This document shows positions 10,651 to 20,816 of a DNA stretch of 64,000 nucleotides, piece after piece (the stretch's first letter is position 1; every line of letters begins with the position of its first letter). The stretch comes from Branchinecta lynchi (lineage: Eukaryota; Arthropoda; Branchiopoda; Anostraca; Branchinectidae). The notes under the pieces were generated by a model that searched no databases, was not told the DNA's origin, and worked only from the letters and a program-made list of their open reading frames with translations. A program made the translations under genes and the position numbers. The DNA is taken from contig JAKZAP010000003.1 of the NCBI GenBank assembly GCA_023053575.1, positions 5,432,561-5,496,560 on the forward strand, written 5' to 3'.

Positions 10651-11654
10651 GAATTCAGGCAGGTCGTATTAAACATTTGAACTTGGTAACGAAGATGTTG
10701 CTAGTTCATACATACGGATATTGACTTCAAATTTCAGTACCTCCATTTAATCTTGCAAAAATTGCAAATATTCACTGAAAACTTGGAAAAAATTGCAACA
10801 ATTAGAAATAAAGTGGAAAATAAGATGCTGAGCTAAAATGTGTAAAAAAACAGAGCCGAGCCCCCGTTGATGTTGCAGACCATTATAGCCTACTTATTTT
10901 ACAAAGTTAGTATGCATACCTGACTGACACCTGCTGGGACGTCGCAATTGCATTTTCGGTTGGGGGGGGGGGGGGCGATGCAGAGCCAAAATATACCAAA
11001 TCCTTCAAAAATTTTAGCGAAACCTAGAACTCAGAATTCGATCTTTAAATTATGGAATAGAAACGATTACGTAGGAAGAGTAACAATCAAGGGCAGAATG
11101 AAAGACGATAAGCCAACGATTAAATGGCGTTTTGCCGAAGTCCACACGGAGAATATATTTCCGGGCATGATTGCAGTAACAGCTTCTATGTATTATAGAT
11201 ATTACATTATAGAAAATAAAATCGAGCATCACAGGCGAAAATTTTCGAAATCTCTTTTTTTTCTGTAGGCAAAAATTTAACTGCTTCTCTTACAAGTTCT
11301 GTCATTTACCGTTGATTAAATACAAAGACTGTAAGAAGTTCCAGAAACCGGATGGAGCGACGTTTTGGCAGCAGCAGCAACGGTAGTCTAGTCAATATAC
11401 TACCCATAAGCACATAAAGTAAGCGCCGCAGGCGAAATTTAGTTTGCCTTTAATTTCCATCCAAACTCTAGCTTTCAGTGTTTCGAAATCTCAATCCTGA
11501 AAGTGGCTTAAACCCCCCGTCAAATGACGCGCCCTGTAACAGCATAGGGATATTACGAAAAGTGCTGCAGGCGGAATTTTCGAAATATTTATGATTATAT
11601 ATTCTTTTTGGGATCCAAGATAAAAGTAAAGACTATCGATGATATCATTGATCA
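10651..11654. other. No supported gene; contains a long poly-G run
   Basis: A 13-base G run lies at ~10962-10975. The 106-residue open frame at 10948-11268 has no recognised domain and begins within the G-run context; I do not call it a gene. Three short blocks with 'GCAGGCG(G)AATTT' (near 11230, 11430, 11565) suggest an old, decayed repeat. Confidence 0.3.
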
Positions 11655-11806
11655 TTGTGTTGCGAGAGCAATACTTTGGTTTTGTCCTCGTTTTTTTTTT
11701 TTTTTTCCCTATGACTTCGATTTCATTTTATTCCTGGTAACTGGGAAGGGTCTAACCTGTGCGGTTTTTACCGAAAGTGTGGACCTTAGGCCGGATTGAT
11801 GAATAT
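11655..11806 (+). repeat. Dispersed repeat R2, left part (target of the LINE)
   Basis: It begins with the small hairpin word TGTTGCGAGAGCAA and continues ACTTTGGTTTTG ... AAGGGTCTAACCTGTGCGG ... GGCCGGATTGATGAATAT. The same sequence at 40535-40690 runs without interruption into what is here the right part at 14957-15140. The LINE therefore split this repeat at GAATAT/GACATTAC. Confidence 0.85.
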
Positions 11807-11910
11807 AAGTAATAAGTAAGTAATTTATTTATAACCCGCCGTTTTCAGAAAGCGGAGTAAATGAAGAAAATAAATAAAACACATAAACATACACAAAAAG
11901 ACACTTAATT

Positions 11911-12936
11911 TCAATCGTCGGCCAGGAAGCAGTGTAGAAGGTCGTGCGCTGGTTGGGTTCTGTTGTCGATGATTTTTGATAGCGACGAAGAAACATCCAA
12001 AAGGGTAACACTTGCATCTTGAATTTTGAACTTCTCCGTCAAAGTATGGTTATGGCATAATTTCGACAAGTGGAGCAGGTGCTTTGCATATTTAAAATAA
12101 CATGATCTCATCTTTTTTATCTCCTTCTTTCGCAGAACATGAGTGACACCAGAACGAAATAGTATAGAAGGAGCGCAGAAGGTGCTGTACAATTTTCCCA
12201 AAGCTTTACGATTATAGCGCCCCCGGTTGGGGACGATGCGCCCATAGGCGGTACGGATTGATCTAGAAACTTCTTGAACAACCGAAGAGCAAAATTTTGA
12301 CAACGAGGATTTGAATGTTATGCCAAGCCATCGTAGAGATTCTGTTGATCTGACGACGAACGATCCAAGAGAGATAGAAGAATTAGCATTCAAACGATTT
12401 GACGAAGGGTTGAAATGCAGGTACTCACATTTTGAAAGGTTAACTTCAAGACCGATTTTGAGAAGTTCCGACGACAGCTTAAAGACATTTTTGGTGAGTG
12501 TGGATCGGGTACGGCTTACTAAGAGCAAGTCGTCCGCGTAAGCTATGTAGCTGAAGGCATGGTCTTTATAAAAGTAAGCAGGGTGTAAAGAACTGAGACA
12601 AGAAGATATGGCCGATTTGAAAATGTAGGGAGATAAGACTCCCCCTTGGCGAACACCAGTTCGGACAGGAATAATCTCTGACAAGCTACCTTGCCATTTA
12701 AACCTTACTGAGGAATGACCATACCAAAATTTTAACAGACTGACAACAGACAGATTCACGCCAGAAGTAATGAGAGAGAAGAGGGCCTGAGAATGCGTTA
12801 TATTGTCAAAAGCACCAGCTATATCTATAGAACATATATGAATAGCAGACTTCTCGCGGGTAGCCTGCTTCATCATTTTTGTTAATATGTGATGAGCGTG
12901 CGCAGAACTGGCGCTCGAACGGAATCCAAGTTGCAT
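11911..12936 (-). CDS. LINE ORF2, C-terminal part: reverse transcriptase (frameshifted from the upstream half)
   Basis: This frame carries the catalytic RT motifs: motif A IDIAGAFDNI, motif B TGVRQGGVLSPYIF, and motif C AYADDLLLV with the two metal-binding aspartates. They are followed by the thumb region and a basic, aromatic C-terminus ending HCFLADD before the stop at 11911. The start given is only the first ATG after the frameshift. The protein really continues from the frame ending at 12882. At the junction (about 12926-12936) the conserved ENQ...GFRSS block is divided between the two frames by what looks like a 5-base insertion (TGCAA). Length and motif order fit a full RT domain. No RNase H is present. 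Confidence 0.88.
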   Translation of the reverse strand: MQLGFRSSASSAHAHHILTKMMKQATREKSAIHICSIDIAGAFDNITHSQALFSLITSGVNLSVVSLLKFWYGHSSVRFKWQGSLSEIIPVRTGVRQGGVLSPYIFKSAISSCLSSLHPAYFYKDHAFSYIAYADDLLLVSRTRSTLTKNVFKLSSELLKIGLEVNLSKCEYLHFNPSSNRLNANSSISLGSFVVRSTESLRWLGITFKSSLSKFCSSVVQEVSRSIRTAYGRIVPNRGRYNRKALGKLYSTFCAPSILFRSGVTHVLRKKEIKKMRSCYFKYAKHLLHLSKLCHNHTLTEKFKIQDASVTLLDVSSSLSKIIDNRTQPAHDLLHCFLADD

Positions 12937-14579
12937 TGATTTTCAATTAATTCTGGAAGAAGGACGTATTCCAGGATTTTGCTTATGGTACAAGAAACTG
13001 TAATTGGTCGATAGCTTTTGCAAAGGTCTGTGTCTTTCCCTCGTTTAATCACCGATGTTACAGTACCCGAGAGGAAACTATTCGGAACCAAACCCTGGCA
13101 TAAACAAATTTGAAACAGAAGTTGGAGGTGTTGTGTTAAAGCTGGACACTCAGTTTTGAAAAAATCGGCACTAAGGCCATCAGAATCTGTGGAACCAGTT
13201 CTTCTTAATTTTCGGAAAGCAATTTCGATGGAAGAACAAGTCACGGGAAGAACAGAGGGTTGAAATATCTTCCTTGGTAGGTATTTAAGAAGTAAATTTT
13301 CATAGTGCTGCTGAATTTGTTTTTTGCAACCACTGAAAAGCCCACTGTAGTGGCTGGTCCAGTCAGCCGTAGTTAGTGCGGAAGGAGGTACAGATGAACC
13401 TTTATCTGTCCGAAGGACCTTTTGCCACGCTTTTTTGTCAGTGGGAGCATCCAAGCCATTCAAACGAGCATTTTTAAGTGAAGATTTGTATTCACGCTTC
13501 GTTTTAGCTTTCAGATTAAAAACAGTACCATTCCCTGGGCGTCCACAAGCAATCCAAATTTTTAGCCAAAATTTTGCCGTATTCTTCGCCTTTTTAACTT
13601 CAGGACTGACTTTCCAAATAGGCTTCCTTGTTCCAGCTCGAATTTTCTCAGTCGGTACAGCAATATCGGCTGCCACTTTCAAGCAATGGACAAGCTCACT
13701 ATAATAGCAATTAATATCGACCGATGAAGTAGTAGCTGCTATACCAGTCTGAAGAAGGTGAAAAGGAACTTTTAAAAGCGAGAGAAGATTAGTTAACGTA
13801 GAAATGTAGAGCACAACATCTATACGATTCCAGTTACGCTTTTGGATCCAGGCCTTCTTGGGATTTGGACAACTGATTCCAAAAACTGGGACAACCAAAC
13901 AGAAAGACAGAGGCAGATGGTCGTCCTCAATCTTCTCCTCATCAACCTCAACAATACCGTCAATGAGACATGGTTCAGAAACAATCAAATGATCAAGGTT
14001 GGAAACATTAGCGCCACGATTATGTATGTATGAAAAGGGTAGAGACTTCTCAATGAGACTGTGAGTTACAGGTAAAGAATCGAAAAACAAGTCAGTCCGT
14101 GTAGAAGAAGTTAGAAGATCAGCGTTGACATCCCCAACAAGAGCCCATTTCATTCCTTTTCGTGAAATGTCCGATATAAGTGTTCTGATTTTCTGACAAG
14201 CCTTGGCAAATGAACTATGTGATGCAATGTTCCGCCGGTCACAAGGTAAATATACGTTAACAAGAACAATATTGTCCAACTGAACGGCAAGAGCATATCG
14301 CCCAGACTGGAACAGTCTTGGTGGTGCTGAACACTCGCTGGCTCGAACAAAAATGGCTAACCCACCGGAAGGACGGCCTCTAGTTTTCATTGCCGGCTGT
14401 ATGAACACAAAATGCTCAGGTGATCGGCGCAAGCTTTCGCTGCTAGGTGTTGACAGAAGATGCTCTTGAAGGCAAAGTATGTCCGAATTACTGAGCAAAT
14501 CATCAAATAATAGATCTTTGTCCTTTGTGCCATTTACATTTAGGGAAATACAGCGGAGTTTCTTTTTCTGACAATTCAT
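12882..14579 (-). CDS. LINE ORF2, N-terminal part: AP-like endonuclease and start of RT
   Basis: Residues ~10-230 form an exonuclease-endonuclease-phosphatase fold, which nicks target DNA. Visible motifs are SLNVNG, ILCLQEHLL (catalytic Glu), VNVYLP, VGDVNADL, SNLDHLIV and EDDHLPL. A linker of ~220 residues follows, then the first RT block (SDGLSADFF, GLVPNSF, YRPITVSCTISK). The frame is lost near 12930, so the remaining ~20 codons here are out of frame with the RT core. The ATG (14577-14579) overlaps the ORF1 stop as TAATG, the arrangement used for termination-reinitiation in several LINEs. No other stop interrupts it, which points to a recent insertion. Confidence 0.9.
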   Translation of the reverse strand: MNCQKKKLRCISLNVNGTKDKDLLFDDLLSNSDILCLQEHLLSTPSSESLRRSPEHFVFIQPAMKTRGRPSGGLAIFVRASECSAPPRLFQSGRYALAVQLDNIVLVNVYLPCDRRNIASHSSFAKACQKIRTLISDISRKGMKWALVGDVNADLLTSSTRTDLFFDSLPVTHSLIEKSLPFSYIHNRGANVSNLDHLIVSEPCLIDGIVEVDEEKIEDDHLPLSFCLVVPVFGISCPNPKKAWIQKRNWNRIDVVLYISTLTNLLSLLKVPFHLLQTGIAATTSSVDINCYYSELVHCLKVAADIAVPTEKIRAGTRKPIWKVSPEVKKAKNTAKFWLKIWIACGRPGNGTVFNLKAKTKREYKSSLKNARLNGLDAPTDKKAWQKVLRTDKGSSVPPSALTTADWTSHYSGLFSGCKKQIQQHYENLLLKYLPRKIFQPSVLPVTCSSIEIAFRKLRRTGSTDSDGLSADFFKTECPALTQHLQLLFQICLCQGLVPNSFLSGTVTSVIKRGKDTDLCKSYRPITVSCTISKILEYVLLPELIENQCNLDSVRAPVLRTLITY

Positions 14580-14956
14580 TATTTACCCATACCCACTGCT
14601 TTCCTCATTACACTGCATCTGAGACTGAAGGAAACGTGACAGCCGTCGCAGTTAGCACATTTCGGAGGAAGGGAGCAAGGTGAGTCTTTGTTATAACTGT
14701 GACAACCAGCACAACGCGCGCATTTTGGCGAGTCAGACGGATGCGGGCATTGGGCTATGCCATGATTTGGTGATTGACAGCGAAAGCAACGCTTTGGCAT
14801 TCGGTGGAATTCATGGATACGGAAAACTTCGTACCCTATTTTCACCCCGATTTTGACGGCCGAAAGGAGAGCAACTTGATTTTTGAAACCGATTTTGAAT
14901 GAACGCGAGTCAGATATAGCCAGGACTTCACAAGCTTCAGGAATAAGGGATTTCAT
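14579..14956 (-). CDS. LINE ORF1 remnant: gag-like protein with zinc knuckles
   Basis: The 125 residues are the C-terminal end of a gag-like nucleic-acid-binding protein. They contain a perfect C-x2-C-x4-H-x4-C knuckle (CFRCQSPNHGIAQC, around residues 58-71), then two cysteine-rich repeats (CARCAGCHSYNKDSPC and CANCDGCHVSFSLRC), the usual triple arrangement in Jockey-group ORF1. The first ATG lies at the insertion junction, so this start is incidental. The true N-terminus was lost by 5' truncation. The stop overlaps the ORF2 start (TAATG). Confidence 0.85.
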   Translation of the reverse strand: MKSLIPEACEVLAISDSRSFKIGFKNQVALLSAVKIGVKIGYEVFRIHEFHRMPKRCFRCQSPNHGIAQCPHPSDSPKCARCAGCHSYNKDSPCSLPPKCANCDGCHVSFSLRCSVMRKAVGMGK

Positions 14957-15140
14957 ATGACATTACATTTTGGAAAGCTCCGTAGAACTCTTGCCTGGGG
15001 CCAATAAGGATGGTTTTTGCTTGTCCTCGAGCCAGAGCCTACGGTTTGCGAAGTGAAGTGGAGTTGTATAGCCTATGTCGGAGAGGACCATCTCAAGTTG
15101 CGTAGCGAACCTTCCGTTTCATCAAACCATGATTCTGCTT
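14957..15140 (+). repeat. Dispersed repeat R2, right part
   Basis: It starts GACATTACATTTTGGAAAGC, then CGTAGAACTCTTGCCTGGGG, GGATGGTTTTTGCT, AGTGGAGTTGTATAGCCTATG, and ends CTTTCGAGTGGAAAGC. It matches 40680-40875 closely. It is the continuation of 11655-11806, from which it was separated by the LINE. Confidence 0.85.
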
Positions 15141-15471
15141 TCGAGTGGAAAGCTCCGAAAACTGTCGGCTCATAATCATCTTCGGCAATGAGGGGTTTGC
15201 AGCTTTTGCTACTTGGTGCACCTGTTATCTGTTTCCGGTGTAGTCGATAGTAACAACAATTTGATTCCCAATTGTAAGACATGCAAGGGGCTTCTAAGTA
15301 ATAAGCAGCTGTTATGCTACAAACATCTTCAGGGATGAGGAGTTTACAACTTCTGCTCGCTGGTGTACCCATTATTCTTATCCGGTGGTGAACTTGATGT
15401 CTATCGCGGGAGAGAGACTTGTAAGTAAGAATCGGTTCACGAGGGGCTAGAACTTTTGTAAATTGGTGCAC
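15073..15471 (-). other. Open frame made of cysteine-containing repeat peptides; coding status uncertain
   Basis: The 132-residue frame contains peptides that recur in the neighbouring copies: SKSCKPLIAEDDYE, MSYNWE-NC-Y and ITG(A/T)P. Other copies on the same strand at 15740-15997 and 16421-16666 keep the same reading frame, and a further one at ~17390-17580 does so with one stop. The first ~30 residues overlap repeat R2. No signal peptide, splice site or promoter is evident, and I do not recognise a family. It may be the remnant of a repetitive secreted or structural protein gene, or a frame kept open by chance in a young repeat. Confidence 0.3.
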
Positions 15472-18400
15472 ATTGTATTCGATTTCTATAAACCTGACGG
15501 TAGAAAGTTTGTATCGATGGTCTATCGCTGTAACCTAGGATTAACTTTTTACGCAACGGGTACAAACGATAATGTAGAACAATGAGGTAGTTTCGTAATA
15601 GTTAATAGTGTCATCTACGGTATTTTAATCCTGAAAAGTTACGGATAGCTTTATAATACCAACAAGATTATATAAGATAGGTAGAATTTTTTTTCACGAC
15701 GGCAATCGATAGCCGCTGATGAGCTGATCAAAGTATATATTATCCATTTTTTGGTACAAAAACTGCTTGATGAGATACGCCAGTTCGAAAGTTGCAAGGG
15801 GTTGACAACTTCAGTAGTAAGGTACACACTGAAACCAAAAATAGGCGAAACCAGTTCTGAGACATGTAGGGGATTTGTACGCGACAGTCGACTGTTAGCT
15901 CATAATCATCTTCGGCAATGAGGGGTTTGCAGCTTTCGCTAGTTGGCGTACCTGTCATTTGATGGTAAGAACAATTTGGTTTCCAATTGTAAGACATGCA
16001 AGGGACTTGTAAGTAATAATCTGCTCTTATGCTACAAAAGTCTTCAGCGATGAGGGTTTACAACTTTTGCTAGCCGGTGTACCCATGTTCTATCGCTGTA
16101 ACCTAGGATTTACTGTTTACACAACGGGTACAAATGATAATGTTAAACAAGGTAGTTTCGTAATAATTAATAGTGTCATCTATGGTATTTTAATCCTGAA
16201 AAGTTACGGATAGCTTTATAATACCAACTAGATTATATAGGATATTGTTCCAAGTTTTCATCCGTCACGATGTCTACGATTGAAAAGGATAAAGTTCAAC
16301 TGACTGCAAAGTCAATTTAGTCCCTTTTTCCGATATTCTTTTCTTGTGGTTAGGGCAATCGATAGCACTTAATGAGCTGATCTAAGTATATGTCATCCAT
16401 TTTTTTTTAACAAAAATCCTTCATGAGATAAACCCGTTTGAAAGTTTCAAGGGGTTGACAACTTCAGGAGTAACGTACACACTGAAACCAAAAAATAGGC
16501 GATACCAGCTGTCAGACATGTAAGGGACTTGTAAGCAACAGTCGACTGTTAGCTCATAATCATCTTCGACAATGAGGAGTTGGCAGCTTTTGCTAGTTGG
16601 TATATCTGTTATTTGTTTCAGGTGTATTCGATGGTAAGAACAATTTTGCTCCCAATTGTAAGACATGCATGGGACTTGTAAGTAATAATCGGCTTTTATG
16701 CTATAATCATTTTCAGCGATGAGGTGAATTTGATGTCAATCACCGGAGAAGGACTTGTAAGTAAGAATCGGTTCACGAGGGGCTAGACATTTTTGAAAAG
16801 TGGTGTACATTGTATTCGATTTCTGTAAATATGACGGTAAGAAAGTTTGTATCGATGGTCTATCACTATAACCTAGGATTAACTGTTTACGCAACGCGTA
16901 AAAAAAAAAAAAAGCGGTACCAAAAAAGCTTCGTTCCGAGTTTCACCAAAATTTATAATGATGGTGGTAGCTGTCTGTGATATTATCCCAACGTCCGTGT
17001 TCTGTTTTTGGTTTTTATTTATATACTATAATAGGTCTGTGATGACGAATTGATGATTAACTGTATAGACTATAAAATGTGCATTATACTTGACGTAATA
17101 CCCAAATTTGGCATTGCCATGATAGTGGCTTTTTGAAATAAATTCGTTACTTACTTACTTACTAAACGATACGGTAATGTAAAACAATAAGGTAGTTTTG
17201 TAATAATTAATAGTGTTATCTATGGTATTTTAATCCTGAAACGTTACGGACAGCTTTATAATACCAACTAGATTATATAAGATATTGTTCCAAGTTTTCA
17301 TCCGTCACGATATCTACGATTGAAAAGGATAAAGTTCAACTGACCGCCGAGTCAATTTATTCCCTTCTTCCGATATTGTTTTGTTGCTCATAATCATCTT
17401 CGGCAAAGAGGGGTTTGCAGCTTTAGCTAGTTGGCGTACCTGTCATTTGGTGGTAAGAACAATTTGGTTCCCAATCGTAAGACATGCAAGGGACTTGTAA
17501 GTAATAATCGGCTGTTATGCTACAAACATCTTTTGCGATGATGGGTTTGCAACTTTTGCTAGCTGGTGTACCCATTATTTGTTTTCGGTTAACTTAATGT
17601 TTATCACGGGAGAGGGACTTGTAAGTAGGAATCGGTTCACGAGGGGCTAGGAATTTTTGCAAATGGATGCACATTGTATTCGATTTCTATAAATCTGACG
17701 GTAAGAAAGTTTGTGTCGATGGTCTATCAATGTAGCCTAGTATTAACTGTTTACACAACGGATACAAACGAAAATGTAAAGCAATGAGGTAGTTTTGTAA
17801 TAATTAATAGTGTTATCTATGGTATTTTAATCCTGAAACGTTACGGACAGCTTTATAAGACCACCTAGATTATATAAGATATTGTTCCAAGTTTTCATCC
17901 GTCACGATGTCTACGATTGAAAAGGATAAAGTTCAACTGACTGCAAAGTTAATTTAGTCCCTTCTTCCTATATTATTTTGTTGTTGTTTTTACAACGCTG
18001 AAGACTACATTTTTACCATATGATTAATTTTTTTAGAACATCCCGTTTAAAAAGCTTATGCTATAATCATCTTCAGCGATGAGGGGTTTGCAACTTTTGC
18101 TAGCTGGTGTATCCATTATTTGTTTCCGGTGATTTGATGTCAATCACGGGAGAGGGACTTGTAAGTAAGAATCGGTTCACGAGGGGCTGGAAATTTTTGA
18201 AAATTGGTGCACATTGTATTCGATTTCTGTAAATATGACGGTAAGAAAGTTTGTATCGATGGTCTATCGCTATAACGTAGGATTAACTGTTAACGCAACG
18301 GGTACAAACGATACGGTAATGTAAAACAATAAGGTAGTTTTGTAATAATTAATAGTGTCATCTATGGTATTTTAATCCTGAAAAGTTACGGATAGCTTTA

Positions 18401-18590
18401 TAATATCAACTAGATTATATAAGATATTGTTCCAAGTTTTCATCCGTCACGATATCTACGATTGAAAAGGAGAAAGTTCAACTGACCGCAAAGTCAATTT
18501 GGTCCCTTCTTCCAATATTGTTTTGTTGTTGGTTTTACAACGCTAAAGAACAGCTTTTGATCATGTGATTATTCTTTTTAGAACATACCA
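15141..18590. repeat. Tandem array of five degenerate 0.55-1.0 kb units
   Basis: Each unit shows the same series of landmarks: CATCTTCGGCAATGAGGGG; CCCAATTGTAAGACATGCA; GGACTTGTAAGTAA; GAATCGGTTCACGAGGGGCT; GGTCTATCGCTGTAACCTAG; AATAATTAATAGTGTCATC; AAAGTTACGGATAGCTTTAT; TCCGTCACGATGTCTACGA. The AATAATTAATAGTGT landmark occurs near 15595, 16160, 17200, 17800 and 18345. Units differ by internal deletions and one insertion (16899-17165). Within each unit the peptide-coding block is itself duplicated. It is the largest repeat of its kind in the window and is not found elsewhere in it. Confidence 0.75.
16899..17165 (+). mobile_element. Small retroelement 3' end inserted in the 15-18.6 kb array
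   Basis: In the sister unit at ~18297 the sequence GCAACGGGTACAAACGATAC is continuous. Here it is broken, and ~265 bases intervene, ending TTTTTGAAATAAATTCG and (TTAC)n. The simple tail and AATAAA signal mark a 5'-truncated LINE or a SINE in plus orientation. The tail resembles that of the LINE at 11.8-15 kb, but the body is too short to assign. Confidence 0.65.
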
Positions 18591-18599
18591 TTTTAAAAG

Positions 18600-19429
18600 C
18601 TTCGATAAGTTGATAATTTCAGCACTTTACCGACAGCGAAGAAACAAAACCAAAGTGTTGCTCTCGCAACACTTTATTCGGCAAAGCCGGACAAAGGTTG
18701 CCGCAACACTTCACGTTGCCTGGGCAACGTAGGTCTAGTTCCTTTTGTCTTTGACCAGTGCTTCACTCGACCTCTTCTGAGTTTCGAGGTTTGTGGTCGA
18801 GGTTTAGCATATCGAAAGACTATCGAACAGTATTCATTTTCGCTATACTTTCGTCCAAACTGGAACAAAGTCAGGATTCGTGGTAAACTTCCTAATCCTG
18901 GAGATTATACTGAATAAATTACTGAATCCCAATCATGATACCAAATAATTTTGAACCAATAGCTTATTCGGGATTCTATGTAACTGCGGAATCTCGATCA
19001 GTATACCGAATAGTTCCGGCACGAAAAATTACTAAATGATTTTAGTAAATTCTCTCACCAAATTCGTGGTAACTAACGAATACGGGCAATGATATCGAAT
19101 CCCGATCATTATACCGAAGAGATTTGTACAGATAGCCTATTTAAGATTCTGTATAACTACCGAATCTCCGTAAATATATCGAACAGCTCTGCTATCGAAA
19201 AAATGCCGAATAATTTGAGTAGGCACCGGTCCAAATTTTACCGAAACCCAAAAAGGTCGGGGGTGCTGCAACCCCTCCCCCCCTTGAAATTCCCCTGAAC
19301 ACCTGGTGTAGAAGGGTTTCATAAGTAACAAACTCCTATGTTTAGGCCAAGCACTATCATTTCTGCTAAGCTTACTGTTTAAGATAGTTAAGGATAGGTT
19401 ATTTTGATTTAACGCCAAACTGACAAACA
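18600..19429. other. Gene-free; short GC hairpins and degenerate repeats
   Basis: At ~18655-18675 lies AAAGTGTTGCTCTCGCAACA completed by CTTT, a perfect 10-bp stem with a 4-base loop. It is the reverse complement of the start of repeat R2. A second hairpin (GTTGCC...GGCAAC) follows near 18707-18730. From ~18890 to 19215 the words GAATCCCGATCATTATACCG and variants recur at roughly 160-base intervals. A G/C-rich stretch with poly-C lies near 19270. No gene is supported. Confidence 0.45.
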
Positions 19430-19650
19430 AACTGACGGATTTTAAGAGTGAGCCAACTGACGGATGTCAGGAGTGGGCCAACTGGCGGATTTAAAGGGTG
19501 GGTCAACTGTCGGATTTCGGAGTGAGCGAACTGACGGATTTTAGGAGTGGGCGAACTGACGGGTGGACCAACTGACGGGTTCACGAACTGACGGTAGCTA
19601 AACTCACGATAGGTAAACTGACGGGTGGAGGAACTGACGCGTTGTATAGT
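19430..19650 (-). repeat. Minisatellite, inverted partner of 9235-9735
   Basis: On the minus strand the array reads the same 25-bp units (CCGTCAGTTGGCCCACTCCT and variants) and, at the far end, the shorter ~16-bp units. It is shorter than the partner at 9.2-9.7 kb. It directly precedes the 1.1 kb macrosatellite. Confidence 0.75.
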
Positions 19651-20816
19651 ATAAAATTGTACCGTACGAATGGATATGTTTGGGTGGTAAAAACGTGCGG
19701 AAGGCGGGGGGGGGGTCCATATGGTGGTGCTGTGTGTTACAGTATACTGTATGGTGGTTAAACATATATATATATATATTAAATAAGGTGGTTATTCTTA
19801 GTCACGGATGTTCCAAAAAAATGAACGACAGTTGGTAATGTGACAAACTGGGGGGTGATAGTAGTGACAGCTTAATATCTGAGCACAATAACAATTCAAA
19901 AGGGGTTAACTGAAAACGAAAGGTACTTAATTGGTTAGGGATGATCGCCTTACAATGGTCGCTAATGATCCGTTATCCTAACTAACCCAACCAAATCCCA
20001 ACACTAAGCCAACCCAGACCCAGCCCCTAGCTATACGAAACCTCCCATGCCTCCTTTCTAAAATAAACGGCCACACCAGAACAAACCATGCCAAACGAAA
20101 AAAAAATAAAAAATCAAATAATCCTTTGCCTGGGGTGGGGCTGCCTCCGAACACTGGATAAAAATAGTGTTCAATCGTTTCAATCATGTAAAAAGGGTGA
20201 TATTTTCGTAATTTATTTATTTAATCTATTAAAACGGCCAGCTTGGGCCATACTAAACAACTAAAAAAGACGAATATATATATTAATATAAAAACAATAA
20301 TCTACCCGACATCAAATGGTGATACAGCTCACGGTTCCATGCCATCCACACAGGTAACGATACCCGCATGTTTATAGGGGAGGGGTGGTGATAGACCGAG
20401 AGTGACTAGCATCAAAAGTATTCAAGTTACTTAGATTCCATTAGAGGACAACCGTGTGTCAAGGAGCACAGCACGGAGCGCTGTGCGAGGCTTCTATGTC
20501 CTCCAGCCTAATAAACTAGACACACTCAAACCGTCTGTAGTGGTAAATACAATCGAACTAAATTGCCTCGCCCTTGTGGTGTAGTATTCTCGGAAAATGG
20601 GTGTATATTGCTATATACACTTCTTTTAATCCATGTGGGGGGGGGGGGGGGGAGGGGGCTTATGGCATGCATATAAGCACAAGTGAGCCCTGGACTTGGG
20701 AGTCGGCCACCAGAAACCAAAAAGGACATAGTCATAGGTTTATATAGGGGGTATTGGGTACATATATTTTCTGCAGATATCTGTGGAATGCAGAAGCTTT
20801 ATGCACAAGTGGAAAT
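19651..20816 (+). repeat. Macrosatellite copy 1 (~1.17 kb)
   Basis: Landmarks in order: TGTACCGTACGAATGGATAT, GGTGGTGCTGTG, a TATATA run, AGTCACGGATGTTCC, GGATGATCGCCTTACAATGG, AACGGCCACACCAGAACAAA, AAAAATAGTGTTCAATCG, GAGGGGTGGTGATAGAC, TAGATTCCAT, GTCTGTAGTGGT, poly-G, AAGTGAGCCCTGG, CAGAAGCTTTATGCACAAGT. It is non-coding, and short frames on either strand are not kept between copies. The copy is complete up to the insertion site of the Helentron-like element at 20816/20817. Confidence 0.85.

Larger units (their letters stand above)
11807..14956 (-). mobile_element. Non-LTR retrotransposon (Jockey/CR1-group LINE), 5'-truncated, nearly intact ORF2
   Basis: Read on the minus strand: zinc-knuckle ORF1 remnant, endonuclease plus RT ORF2, a ~100-base 3' UTR, and a 3' end GGCGGGTTATAAATAAATT followed by a (TTAC)n-like tail next to the target. 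Both ends are fixed by comparison with the empty paralogue at 40535-40890. The overlap at the ends is only about ATAT, so any target duplication is very short. There is no RNase H domain after the RT. Tiny copies of the same 3' end occur at 44396-44432 and, in a related form, at 16899-17165. Replication would be by target-primed reverse transcription. One frameshift and the 5' truncation make this copy inactive. Confidence 0.9.

Noticed and set aside
10948..11268. 106-residue open frame after a poly-G run
   Set aside because: No domain, no good start or splice context, and no second copy; could be chance.
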